Of a DNA stretch of 41,553 nt, positions 8,734 to 16,497 are shown one piece after another (the stretch's first letter is position 1; the number at the start of each line of letters is the position of its first letter). The notes under the pieces are model-generated. The model saw only the letters and a list, made by a program, of their open reading frames with translations, was not told the DNA's origin and did no database searches. This DNA comes from Eubacterium sp. Lineage in GTDB: Bacteria > Bacillota > Clostridia > Oscillospirales > Acutalibacteraceae. The position numbers and the translations under genes are program-made. The stretch lies in contig JAFSTE010000008.1 of assembly GCA_017450645.1 (NCBI GenBank), positions 1-41,553 of the forward strand, in the 5' to 3' direction.

Positions 8734-9579
8734 TTAGCTAACACATTTTAATTCAATTACAACTATTTCCGGCCTGTTATTGAAACGAATAGGCATGATG
8801 CTGTTGCCGATTCCTCGGCTGACAATCATAGTTGTGTTATTTCGAGTAAATTTACCAGCGTCATATTTCGGAAAGACTCCCTGATTAGGAGCAACAATAC
8901 CGCCTATAAACGGCAGTCTGAATTGCCCTCCGTGTGCATGTCCACTCAACACCAGATCAATATTTTCTTCAACATAAGCCTCAAACATCTCCGGGCGATG
9001 AGACAGCAGTATACAATATTCCTCGGATAAGTTCATTTGGTTTAGCTTTGTTTGAAGTATGCTTTGCTTAACGGCAGTATCCCTTTCTGTAAAATCCGGA
9101 TCATCCAATCCGGCGAGCTGTATCGTTTGACCGTCTTTTTCTAGTCGGATTACCTCATCATGAAGAATCTGGACATTCTCGGCAAACAACATCTTCTCCA
9201 GTTCAGAGAATTGCGTGCCAATCCAAGCCTCATGGTTACCGGTAACATAGTAGCATGGGGTAATCTGCATCAGTTTGTGCACAAGAGCAATAGCTGTTTC
9301 CATGTTGGTCCTATTTGAGTCAACTAAGTCTCCAGTAATTGCTATAATGTCTGGGTGTTCTTCCTCTAATTTTCTTGTTATCTGACTATTGTCACTGCCA
9401 AAACGCGCATTATGCACATCTGATACTACAGCAATCTTAAAACTATCAAAAGAATCTGGTAGCTGATTACTCGTTATACTATAGTGAGTAACACCTACAG
9501 TCGCATTTCCCCATATTGTCCACAGAACAAGTACCAGAAGCAGTATCGCAAGGATGACGGCTAAATACTTTTTTACCAT
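8734..9579 (-). CDS. Membrane-anchored metallophosphoesterase (YkuE-like)
   Basis: Calcineurin-type phosphoesterase, 281 aa from the chosen start. An N-terminal helix (about residues 5-23) anchors the catalytic domain, probably outside. All metal motifs are present: D-x-H in VVSDVHN, GDLVD, GNHE, the LLSHRPE histidine and the SGHAHGGQ pair. YkuE-type proteins hydrolyse phosphodiester or pyrophosphate bonds in the cell envelope; the true substrate is unknown. The reading frame opens at a TTG (9594) with no ribosome site; the ATG at 9579 is preferred because it follows a GGGTG and lies about 28 nt from the predicted transcription start. Base use is plainer and more AT-rich than neighbours, and it is the only gene of an inserted cassette, so transfer is likely. 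Confidence 0.85.
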   Translation of the reverse strand: MVKKYLAVILAILLLVLVLWTIWGNATVGVTHYSITSNQLPDSFDSFKIAVVSDVHNARFGSDNSQITRKLEEEHPDIIAITGDLVDSNRTNMETAIALVHKLMQITPCYYVTGNHEAWIGTQFSELEKMLFAENVQILHDEVIRLEKDGQTIQLAGLDDPDFTERDTAVKQSILQTKLNQMNLSEEYCILLSHRPEMFEAYVEENIDLVLSGHAHGGQFRLPFIGGIVAPNQGVFPKYDAGKFTRNNTTMIVSRGIGNSIMPIRFNNRPEIVVIELKCVS

Positions 9580-9613
9580 TCTTTTCACCCACAAACTTCG
9601 ATTTGTCTGGTTT

Positions 9614-9642
9614 ATTATAACATATGGCTTTTAGAATGGCAA
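9614..9642 (-). promoter_or_regulatory. Promoter of the metallophosphoesterase gene
   Basis: Minus strand TTGCCA (9637-9642), 17 bp, TATAAT (9614-9619). A 7-bp inverted repeat GGATTTG/CAAATCC lies just upstream (9673-9692) and could be an operator. Confidence 0.75.
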
Positions 9643-9703
9643 ATAATTCAGTCACAGACTATGGCGAGCATAGGATTTGTAATGCCAAATCCGAAAAAGA
9701 AAA

Positions 9704-9742
9704 ACAGACCGTAAGAGATAATAATACTCTTTCGGTCTGTAA
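9704..9742 (-). terminator. Insulating terminator at the right end of the cassette
   Basis: ACAGACCG plus AAGAG pairs with CTCTT plus CGGTCTGT; on the minus strand the stem is followed by TTTTTCTTTTT. No minus-strand gene ends here, so it blocks transcription entering the cassette. Confidence 0.7.
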
Positions 9743-9765
9743 AACTTCTTTATGACGGGTGCCCC

Positions 9766-9797
9766 AATGGGTGGTTTTGTTTTGTGGTTGCGGGGGT
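9766..9797. repeat. tRNA-terminator palindrome, right half of copy A/B
   Basis: AATGGGTGGTTTTGTTTTG followed by GTGGTTGCGGGGGT. The latter, read on the minus strand, is the CCA-bearing 3' end of the initiator tRNA at 18617-18692. Confidence 0.7.
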
Positions 9798-9882
9798 ACA
9801 AAAGGCAACGCGTCTGCGGTTACCCACGACAATTCTGACTTCTTACACAGTTGTTAGCAACCTGCTACTATCAATAAATATT

Positions 9883-9975
9883 CAAATCAAAAAGCAGGCT
9901 TTGCCGAATTTTGATTTGAGAGGAAAAACATATGAAGTGATTGTTAGCAATTCGCTTGCGTTTTGCTTTAATCAC
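9883..9975 (+). repeat. Structured dispersed repeat, plus-strand copy
   Basis: Two hairpins flank a ribosome-site-and-ATG-like spacer. Hairpin 1 pairs AAATCAAAA with TTTTGATTT around an inner GGC/GCC stem; hairpin 2 pairs GTGATT with AATCAC around an inner AGCAA/TTGCT stem. The same element occurs inverted at 41413-41504 with loop changes that keep the stems. The spacer holds GAGAGGAAAAACATATG. A 66-codon frame running through it is not thought to be a gene. Confidence 0.7.
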
Positions 9976-10002
9976 AAAATATGATTTGACGAGGAGCAGC
10001 TT

Positions 10003-10078
10003 GTCGTAGGTCCGAGCCCTACCCCCGACAAAACAAAAACCACCCTAATGGGTGGTTTTGTTTTGTGGTTGCGGGGGT
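10003..10078. repeat. tRNA-terminator palindrome, intact copy C
   Basis: Reads tRNA T-arm and acceptor end on the plus strand, then a near-perfect palindrome AAAACAAAAACCACCC-TAAT-GGGTGGTTTTGTTTT, then the tRNA 3' end on the minus strand (GTGGTTGCGGGGGT, 10065-10078). The palindrome can act as a bidirectional terminator. The last 13 bp recur at the end of the intact initiator tRNA (18617-18629) in the same orientation. Confidence 0.75.
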
Positions 10079-10452
10079 TGTTATACTTAAATAATTACTA
10101 TCCTCTGAAACCATTGCTATCAGAGGGCTTTGAGTCATTTGTGTCTTTCCTCATAAATGACTTTTTGCAATTATTTTGCAATTTTATTAATTTGTAATTG
10201 TTATGACAAATTATTACGTTTCTTGTAATTGTTTGTGGAGTATTAGATCTAATTTTCATAGGCATTTATGCGTTTATGTATGTTTAAAATATTTTAAAAT
10301 GTAATAAATTATATTTTGAATCAATTGGGTATGTTTAATAATTATAGAGCGTTATAAGCATAATAAAAACTCCCTTATCGTAATGATAGGGGAGTTTAGT
10401 CTGATTGTTGGTCTATTTTTTAAATCTCTATTTTGAAATTTAATAGATTCAA
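10079..10452. other. AT-rich non-coding stretch at the left edge of the accessory block
   Basis: No supported gene. It holds two hairpins: CCTCTGA/TCAGAGG (about 10102-10126) and AGTCATT/AATGACT followed by TTTTT (about 10132-10158), the second a plausible plus-strand terminator. After it come TTTTGCAAT/TTTTGCAAT-rich repeats (10155-10200). A short hydrophobic frame around 10212-10290 has no start codon or ribosome site and may be a gene remnant. Confidence 0.5.
10367..10397 (-). terminator. Terminator of the RHS operon
   Basis: Thirteen-pair stem (10367-10379 with 10385-10397, one G-U pair) with a 5-nt loop; minus strand continues TTTTTATT. About 135 bp past the stop of the immunity-candidate gene. 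Confidence 0.8.
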
Positions 10453-10480
10453 TTTTGACCGTTGGCATACTCTGTGGATA
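10453..10480 (-). pseudogene. Orphan RHS-gene fragment
   Basis: These 28 bp are identical to 13058-13085 inside the intact RHS gene. In the matching frame they read STEYANGQ, part of an RHS core repeat, then a stop. The flanks differ. Probably a leftover of a displaced RHS 3' end. Confidence 0.6.
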
Positions 10481-10531
10481 TATGTTAGTAATAAAATGTT
10501 ATAGTACTAATACATAATTCTTTTGATACAA

Positions 10532-11017
10532 TTAATCGTCATTTTTTCTATGTGAGAAAGACTCATCTTCCAAATCCTCAAATATTACTGTTACGGGCGT
10601 AATGATATTGTTTTGATTTGCTGCACTGGCAGTAAAGTTTGCAGTTATGTTTTTAGATGATAATAATTTATAATTATTTATATTCGTTTTTTTATCATTA
10701 AACACAACATTAATTGTATTAGTATATTTAGATTTCTTTTCTATTGTGATTACGCCTTCCGAAAACAAGCTGAACGACAAATCTTTATCAGAAAATTGAA
10801 ACGGTAAAAGGTCAATAGGAAAATCGTTATTGTTATCTATTATGATTTTTACAGGCATTACTGAATCTGTAGCTTTGTCGTCAGTTAACTCAACAATTGT
10901 AACGCTAACTTTTTCATTATCCACAATGCTTTTTGTTGTATTATCTCTAAACATCCACAATGAGCATAATAAAATGAGTAAAACTATTATAGTTAAACTA
11001 AGTGAAAATTTTCTCAT
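10532..11017 (-). CDS. Small membrane-anchored protein behind the RHS gene; immunity candidate
   Basis: Unrecognised protein of 161 aa: a hydrophobic helix (about residues 4-23, MRKFSLSLTIIVLLILL) then an extracytoplasmic-type domain rich in Asn, Asp, Ile and Val, probably a beta sandwich. An upstream ATG at 11056 would overlap the RHS gene; the ATG at 11017 is chosen because AGGTGG precedes it by about 7 bp. It starts 8 bp after the RHS stop codon, so the two are co-expressed. In polymorphic toxin loci the gene in this place usually encodes immunity, and a surface-anchored protein would suit a wall-targeting toxin tip. That function is inference; no homologue is recognised. Confidence 0.7.
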   Translation of the reverse strand: MRKFSLSLTIIVLLILLCSLWMFRDNTTKSIVDNEKVSVTIVELTDDKATDSVMPVKIIIDNNNDFPIDLLPFQFSDKDLSFSLFSEGVITIEKKSKYTNTINVVFNDKKTNINNYKLLSSKNITANFTASAANQNNIITPVTVIFEDLEDESFSHRKNDD

Positions 11018-11025
11018 AAAACCAC

Positions 11026-14000
11026 CTATTGTAATTGAATCAAGTAAATAGCGCAATTGGGATAATCGCTAATAACAGTGTTCAGATTATACAATTTATG
11101 TTTATGTGATGTATATTTATCTTCTTCATAATAACGCTTTCGTCCAGCTCTATTACTTGTGTGAGAGTAGTAATATAATTCATAATTATTTGAATTCTTG
11201 ACCAGTTCACCACTTAAAGCAGCATGCGATACGCCTAAACTATTTCTACAGTCCCAATCAAAGAATACTGCATATTTACAGTACTTGTATGAAGAATAAT
11301 TTTTCTTTAAAAACTTATTAAGATTACTTTTTTTATATTTACCTGAAAATGAAACTATTTTTCTACAGTGGTTTGTTTTCAGCCAACGAAACAAATTGGA
11401 AGCTTTACCCCAAGCATCTGATATTTGAAATTTTCCGCCGACATGATAATGATGCCAACCTTTTGAACTGCCAATAATGCCAGTCATATGAGATAATTTA
11501 CCCGCATATAAGCACTGAGAAACAAAATTAGCACAATCATTACAGTTTGTTTTATATTTTTTTGTATTCCTTCTCCACCACCATTTATCAGCATATTTTT
11601 TAGCCTTTTTCGGACTGTATTTATATCCTGTTGGGTCACTATTATTTATCGGGTCATTGTCACAATAAGCAAAAATATCAAGACCTACGTAGTTATCTTT
11701 GCTTTGTTGTGCTATTTCAGGCAAATCCGCATTAATAAATCTACAGATTTCAGGGTCGTAGTAACGTGACTGCAGGTAGTAATACCCTGTTTCAAAGTCG
11801 TAGTAATAACCCTTGTACAGTATCGGGTTTGCATATACCGCCTCTTCAATTGCTGACGGCATTTCCTCATCAACAAGCATTGTGTCGAGCAGCTTGCCCC
11901 ACGCGTCATAGTAATAGCTTGCAATTGCGTCGCCTGCCGAGTCAAGCACACCAAGAATTATTCCGTCCGCGTCCTTGTAATAAATATACTGCGCGCCGTT
12001 GTAGGTGTAGCCGAGCGGCTGTCCGCTTGTGTCGTACTGGAACGTCATTGTATTTGTTCCGTCAGACTGCGCAAGTATTACGCCGTCTTTTGTGTTGTAC
12101 TGCGTGGTAGTACCATTAACGGTCTTGCTTGTTCTTATTCCGTTTTCATCATACTTGTAGCTGTAGGTATTATTACCTTCGCTGACTTGTGCAAGACACC
12201 TGCCGTTTGACCAAGTGAAGCTGCGGCTGCCGAAGGTCAGCACATTACCCACCGCGTCGTAGGTTAGACTGTCGTTATTTACCGCCGTCAGTCTGTCCGT
12301 CCAACCACTGCTTGAGTAGGTAAAATTAGTGGTTTCTGTCGGCGTTGCGATTTCAAGATTCTGTGCAGAGTAATTAAAACGCTTTTTGGCTGTTATATTA
12401 CCTCTGCTGTCGTAGGTATATGTATGCTTGCAATAATCGTTAAAGGTGTCGTCAACACGCACTACCTGACCTTTGTCGTCGTAATAATACTTTACGTCAA
12501 GGTTATCATGCAAAAACTGCACCTTACGGTAATTGGCATTATACGTATTTTCTATCTCTGTTTCGTAATCGTCGCCAAATACAGTAAAGTCCGATGTTTT
12601 ATTTGATACATTACCGTTGCTGTTGTACTCGTACTCGCAATTTAGAATTGAGCTGTTGTTAAACTCAACCTCGTCGGCGGTAATTTGATAATCGTCGTTA
12701 TCGGTATGGCTGTATTCAAGCGTATTATTGCCGGCAGTGTAGCTTATTGAATTGCCTGCAAGCGTAGATGTGGTTGTAGTGCCAAAGTTACTTTGCGTTA
12801 CATCGGTATGTGCTTCTGTTTCAAGTTCCTCGTTTGCCTCTGTTATTTGCTCTGTATAGGAGTGTATAAGGGTATTGTTTGAGGTTTTATATACCGATAC
12901 ATTGTCGCCGCTATACACATACCTTAAGCCTGTATCGCTATTTGTTTTTTCCGTAAGTTCGCCATCATTGTTATACGTATATGTCAGATACGGCGTACTG
13001 TCGTTGTTATGATACTGATACTGCAGCAAGCCGGCATTATTATACGCAAAGCGTTCTTTTTGACCGTTGGCATACTCTGTGGATAACAGAGTTGTATCAT
13101 CCTCATCATAATTATAATTTACGGTATTTACATTGTCAATATACACATTCGTTGTTAAACCTTTTGTATTATAACAGAATTTGTATATATCAAACTCTTC
13201 GGTAGCTTTTTCGCCGGTTGAGTGATAAGTATATACCGTCTGAACATCAAGGCGATTGGTTTCGCTTGTAAGATTACCTGTAGTACTGTCATAAACGTAA
13301 CGATGCCCAACTGTTGAGTCAGAATATGAATTCTCTGTCGGCAAACCGTCCAAGGAGCTGTCATAGTCCTCGGGTGCAATTTCCTGCACAACTCTGCCAA
13401 GGCTGTCATAAAGCGTTCTTGTACATTCGCCACCTTCATTTGCAAGCAGCGTTCTGCCTGCAGCGTCATAAATATACGACTCGTTTTCGTTACCCGTCTG
13501 CGTAGTGAGCAGATTGCCCATACTGTCATATGTATAATTAGTTACGGTTGTAGTAGGAGTATTATTCTCCACAGTTGTAACGGTTTCTTGGGTAATATTG
13601 CCCGCTGTGTCATACACATAGGCATTTGCTTCGCCGGTACTATAGGTTTCTGTCAAAACGCGTCCGCTATTATCGTATGTATAAGTTATTGTATCAAAGC
13701 ATGTTAAATTAGAATTATAAGCCGATGGTATCTCGCCCTCATAATCCTCTTTTAGCGTAGCCGAAACAAGTACATTTTTGTTGCTGTCATAAGTATAATA
13801 GGTGTAACTGTCGTCGCACTGCTCACGAACAACATTACCATTATTATCGTATGTATATGTAGTGCTTGTGTTGTCCTCGCCTCCTACAACAGTCATAGTG
13901 AGGATATGTCCTGAACTATCATAGGTATATGTGGTTACTTCATTATCAGTAGTTTCTGTGAGTACACGATACTTGCTGTCGTATGTATATGTAGTAGTTG

Positions 14001-15195
14001 TACCGTATTCGTCAGTATATGATACGGGCAAAAATGCGTCATTATACACGGTACAAGTAGTTTCACCCGTGGAACTGAGGGTGGTATATGTTTTGTCTAT
14101 ATCTGTATATGTATATTGGAGCCACGAACCATTGTCATAAGTTATTTTTTTAATTCTGCCGTTTGCATAATATTCAAGCGATTTATCGTTGCTTTTTGTA
14201 AGCGTATAATCATTTGCCGTACTTACATACTGATAATTTCCAAGCGTAACACCTGCTTGGTCTTTTACCTGAATATATCTGCTCCATTTAGTTGTATATT
14301 CTATGTCGTTTCCATTTGGGTCAGTGATAGTTTTTACGCTATAGTATTGCACATCGGGGTCATTTGTAGCTTCAACCGAATGATAATCCGAAAGGGCAAA
14401 TGTTCTTGTGCTGTCACTTATTGAGGCTTGTTCAGAATTAATTGTTCTTGTAAGATTAAGTGTGTTGCCGTTATTATCTTCAATACCACTTAAGTAGGCA
14501 ATGCTGTTTAGAGCATTAATTGCAAAATGATATTTGTATTCGCCATCATCAAATACATATTCACTGTTAATTTTATTCAGTGTATTACCGGTAATTTGGT
14601 CAACATATGTATTGTCGCCTGTTCTGATTAAAGGATACTCAGTGCCATCGGGAAGAAAAACTTTCAGATAACTGCCTACTGTTACAACCTTTGAATGAAT
14701 TGACTCAAACCAGTCTTTATCGGCACTGTTATATATTCTTGTATAACCAAAATCAATACCATTATATGAAAAATCAAAGTCTGTTGCGCTTTCGGTGTAA
14801 ACACCGATTGCTTTATTTGTTGTGTTAAAATCATCATAAGTAATTGCTCCATCTGTACCAAATCGAGCATATACTGTTACATCATCTGGTGAAAACGCAG
14901 GAATTGTAAACGGTACAGTATAGTTTGTCCAAGTACCGTTTTCGCCAATTTTGTACTGAATAGTTGTATTGTTGTTGTAGTTTAATCTGTAAAGCCCTAC
15001 TAACTCGCCATATCTGTAAAACAACGGCACAGGAGAAATTGCAGCGTTTGCTACAATTAGGTTGTGAAAATCAATATAATCCGACAATAAAATATTGTCA
15101 AACAGAATTGAAAAGAATGACGAAAACGCCATTACTATTGCAAGTACAATACTGATGATAGATTTAGTTGTTATTCTTTTTTTTAACTTGTTCAT
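11026..15195 (-). CDS. Secreted RHS/YD-repeat protein with amidase-like C-terminal tip
   Basis: Long RHS protein (1389 aa). Residues 12-35 form a signal helix. An N-terminal beta region (about 50-300) is followed by many YD repeats (Y-x-Y-D-x-x-G-x pattern, about 330-1120) and the RHS core end SRYYDPEICRFINADLPE…DPTGY near residue 1191. The variable tip (1192-1389, DNA 11026-11622) starts with KKAKKYADKWWWRRN and has NCNDCANFVSQCL, typical of the Amidase_6 family (NlpC/P60-like cysteine fold): Cys1221 and His1324 (VSHAALSG) are the likely catalytic pair. The tip is much more AT-rich than the core, as expected if tips are swapped. Role: contact-dependent toxin or wall-modifying surface protein. 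GGAGG precedes the ATG; a small partner gene follows. Confidence 0.88.
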   Translation of the reverse strand: MNKLKKRITTKSIISIVLAIVMAFSSFFSILFDNILLSDYIDFHNLIVANAAISPVPLFYRYGELVGLYRLNYNNNTTIQYKIGENGTWTNYTVPFTIPAFSPDDVTVYARFGTDGAITYDDFNTTNKAIGVYTESATDFDFSYNGIDFGYTRIYNSADKDWFESIHSKVVTVGSYLKVFLPDGTEYPLIRTGDNTYVDQITGNTLNKINSEYVFDDGEYKYHFAINALNSIAYLSGIEDNNGNTLNLTRTINSEQASISDSTRTFALSDYHSVEATNDPDVQYYSVKTITDPNGNDIEYTTKWSRYIQVKDQAGVTLGNYQYVSTANDYTLTKSNDKSLEYYANGRIKKITYDNGSWLQYTYTDIDKTYTTLSSTGETTCTVYNDAFLPVSYTDEYGTTTTYTYDSKYRVLTETTDNEVTTYTYDSSGHILTMTVVGGEDNTSTTYTYDNNGNVVREQCDDSYTYYTYDSNKNVLVSATLKEDYEGEIPSAYNSNLTCFDTITYTYDNSGRVLTETYSTGEANAYVYDTAGNITQETVTTVENNTPTTTVTNYTYDSMGNLLTTQTGNENESYIYDAAGRTLLANEGGECTRTLYDSLGRVVQEIAPEDYDSSLDGLPTENSYSDSTVGHRYVYDSTTGNLTSETNRLDVQTVYTYHSTGEKATEEFDIYKFCYNTKGLTTNVYIDNVNTVNYNYDEDDTTLLSTEYANGQKERFAYNNAGLLQYQYHNNDSTPYLTYTYNNDGELTEKTNSDTGLRYVYSGDNVSVYKTSNNTLIHSYTEQITEANEELETEAHTDVTQSNFGTTTTSTLAGNSISYTAGNNTLEYSHTDNDDYQITADEVEFNNSSILNCEYEYNSNGNVSNKTSDFTVFGDDYETEIENTYNANYRKVQFLHDNLDVKYYYDDKGQVVRVDDTFNDYCKHTYTYDSRGNITAKKRFNYSAQNLEIATPTETTNFTYSSSGWTDRLTAVNNDSLTYDAVGNVLTFGSRSFTWSNGRCLAQVSEGNNTYSYKYDENGIRTSKTVNGTTTQYNTKDGVILAQSDGTNTMTFQYDTSGQPLGYTYNGAQYIYYKDADGIILGVLDSAGDAIASYYYDAWGKLLDTMLVDEEMPSAIEEAVYANPILYKGYYYDFETGYYYLQSRYYDPEICRFINADLPEIAQQSKDNYVGLDIFAYCDNDPINNSDPTGYKYSPKKAKKYADKWWWRRNTKKYKTNCNDCANFVSQCLYAGKLSHMTGIIGSSKGWHHYHVGGKFQISDAWGKASNLFRWLKTNHCRKIVSFSGKYKKSNLNKFLKKNYSSYKYCKYAVFFDWDCRNSLGVSHAALSGELVKNSNNYELYYYSHTSNRAGRKRYYEEDKYTSHKHKLYNLNTVISDYPNCAIYLIQLQ

Positions 15196-15233
15196 AAAAA
15201 GTCCTCCACAATTACTACTTAATATTCTAATTA

Positions 15234-15263
15234 TATATAGCGCATTTAATATAAAAACGACAA
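15234..15263 (-). promoter_or_regulatory. Promoter of the RHS operon
   Basis: Minus strand TTGTCG (15258-15263), 18 bp, TATATA (15234-15239). The sequence TTCTAATTATATATAG and the downstream A-run resemble two promoter-like repeats at 18067 and 18265. Confidence 0.5.
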
Positions 15264-15354
15264 AAAATTTTTTAAAATTGTCAATGATCTTTTTTAATAC
15301 TAAAAAATCATTGTTGTTTCTTTGTTATTTTTTTATTAGGTCATATCAAAAAAG

Positions 15355-15403
15355 ACAGCCATAAAATGAACTGCACCAATTTGTGTAGTTCAAAAATGGC
15401 TGT
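15355..15403 (-). terminator. Terminator of the unknown two-gene operon
   Basis: ACAGCCAT pairs with ATGGCTGT with an inner GAACT/AGTTC stem; minus strand continues CTTTTTTG. It begins 3 bp after the stop codon at 15406. Confidence 0.7.
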
Positions 15404-15405
15404 GG

Positions 15406-16497
15406 CTATTTTTTTGATTTATATTCTTTTTTATATTTTTTTATTGACCAAATCACAAAAAAGATTAAAGAAACTAATAATAATATAACAATTAAAATAT
15501 CAGGTGATTTGCAAAAAGTTGTTATACCTGAATTCCAATAATGTGTAATAATCCACCAGATATAATCAACAAAATAAAGAAATATAACAAATACATTAAA
15601 AGCAACAATGTAATTAGCTTTTCTTATTATTTTATTAACAAAAGAGCACGACATATATTCACTACAATTTGCACACGCAAATCTGTGAATATTACTTTCA
15701 TATTTATCTTCATCCTCAGATTTAAATCTTAATGTATCAAGCTTGTAATAAGAACAAGTTGATAAAACGCTTCTGTTTGTTAATCTTGCAATCATGAAAA
15801 GGAGTAAGAACATAATATTTCCTAACAAATGCGTACAAAGAATATATTTTCCAATAAGCAGTTGAAGTGTTTTATTGAATAATTCAACAGACTTATTATC
15901 TATGAAAAATTCAATATACACTATTACCACAGATACTATTATGGAAACAAAAATTCCTAAAACAGTAAGAATGTCAGGCATAATATTTCTAACAGTATCA
16001 TTTGAATCATTTAGGGCTTTTTTTGCATTGTTTAATTTAAGTGTAGTATTTTTAACGGTTTTGTTCGCTTCTTCCACGTTTTTTGCAGCTATGCTAATTG
16101 ATTGATTTAATTTATTAAATTTTTCTTCTGTATATTCGGTTGATTTTTTTAATGATTCATCGAAGATAAAAGCATAAGTTTTTAATTTTGACGCAATTGA
16201 TAAGATAGAACGTTTTACAAATTCATAATCATTAATGTTTTCAACGTTTTTTTGCAATTTATTAATATAATTGTTCCATGGCTCTTCTTCAGAATCGTCA
16301 ATTAGGTCATTAAAAGCGCGTGTTTCTTTATTGTTAATATAATCTGTTAAATTTTCATCTAATATTTCATAATCAACAGAAATATTGTCTGATTTATCTA
16401 AGCCTTTTAAAAAATCAATTTCTGAATCAGAAATATTAAAGATACTGTTTTTTTCAACTGCGAAGAGCAAGTCGCAATATTCGCTATATTTACTCAT
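15406..16497 (-). CDS. Coiled-coil, four-helix membrane protein of unknown function
   Basis: Unrecognised protein of 363 aa. The acidic N-terminal cytoplasmic region (1-110) leads to a likely coiled coil (about 115-168, Asn/Lys-rich heptads). Two membrane helices follow (about 173-198 and 212-238), then a loop with a cysteine cluster (Cys275, Cys278, Cys284), two more helices (about 293-318 and 333-352) and a Lys-rich tail. The ATG has AAGGA 8 bp upstream. It overlaps the upstream gene by 8 bp, so translation is coupled. Very AT-rich, unlike the chromosomal core. A membrane effector paired with a soluble sensor is a possible reading, for example in anti-phage defence, but nothing in the sequence proves it. 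Confidence 0.75.
   Translation of the reverse strand: MSKYSEYCDLLFAVEKNSIFNISDSEIDFLKGLDKSDNISVDYEILDENLTDYINNKETRAFNDLIDDSEEEPWNNYINKLQKNVENINDYEFVKRSILSIASKLKTYAFIFDESLKKSTEYTEEKFNKLNQSISIAAKNVEEANKTVKNTTLKLNNAKKALNDSNDTVRNIMPDILTVLGIFVSIIVSVVIVYIEFFIDNKSVELFNKTLQLLIGKYILCTHLLGNIMFLLLFMIARLTNRSVLSTCSYYKLDTLRFKSEDEDKYESNIHRFACANCSEYMSCSFVNKIIRKANYIVAFNVFVIFLYFVDYIWWIITHYWNSGITTFCKSPDILIVILLLVSLIFFVIWSIKKYKKEYKSKK

Larger units (their letters stand above)
8654..9765. mobile_element. 1.1-kb passenger-gene insertion without transposase
   Basis: Relative to the intact copy C, the palindrome at this locus is interrupted exactly in its TAAT loop. Removing 8654-9765 restores a continuous copy-C-like sequence. 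AAT flanks both sides (a 3-bp duplication, or 6 bp AATGGG if the GGG is counted as target). The ends are imperfect inverted repeats: left GGGCGTAATTCATAAAGAAG, right (reverse complement) starts GGGGCACCCG and then has the same TCATAAAGAAG. Inside lie a terminator, one gene with promoter, and another terminator, and no transposase. Probably moved in trans by a transposase elsewhere; a decayed insertion sequence is the alternative. Confidence 0.6.

Noticed and set aside
9784-9984. 66-codon plus-strand frame
   Set aside because: It runs through the tRNA-terminator and structured repeats and has no ribosome site.
10212-10290. Short hydrophobic frame on the plus strand
   Set aside because: No start codon after the preceding stop and no ribosome site; treated as a possible remnant only.
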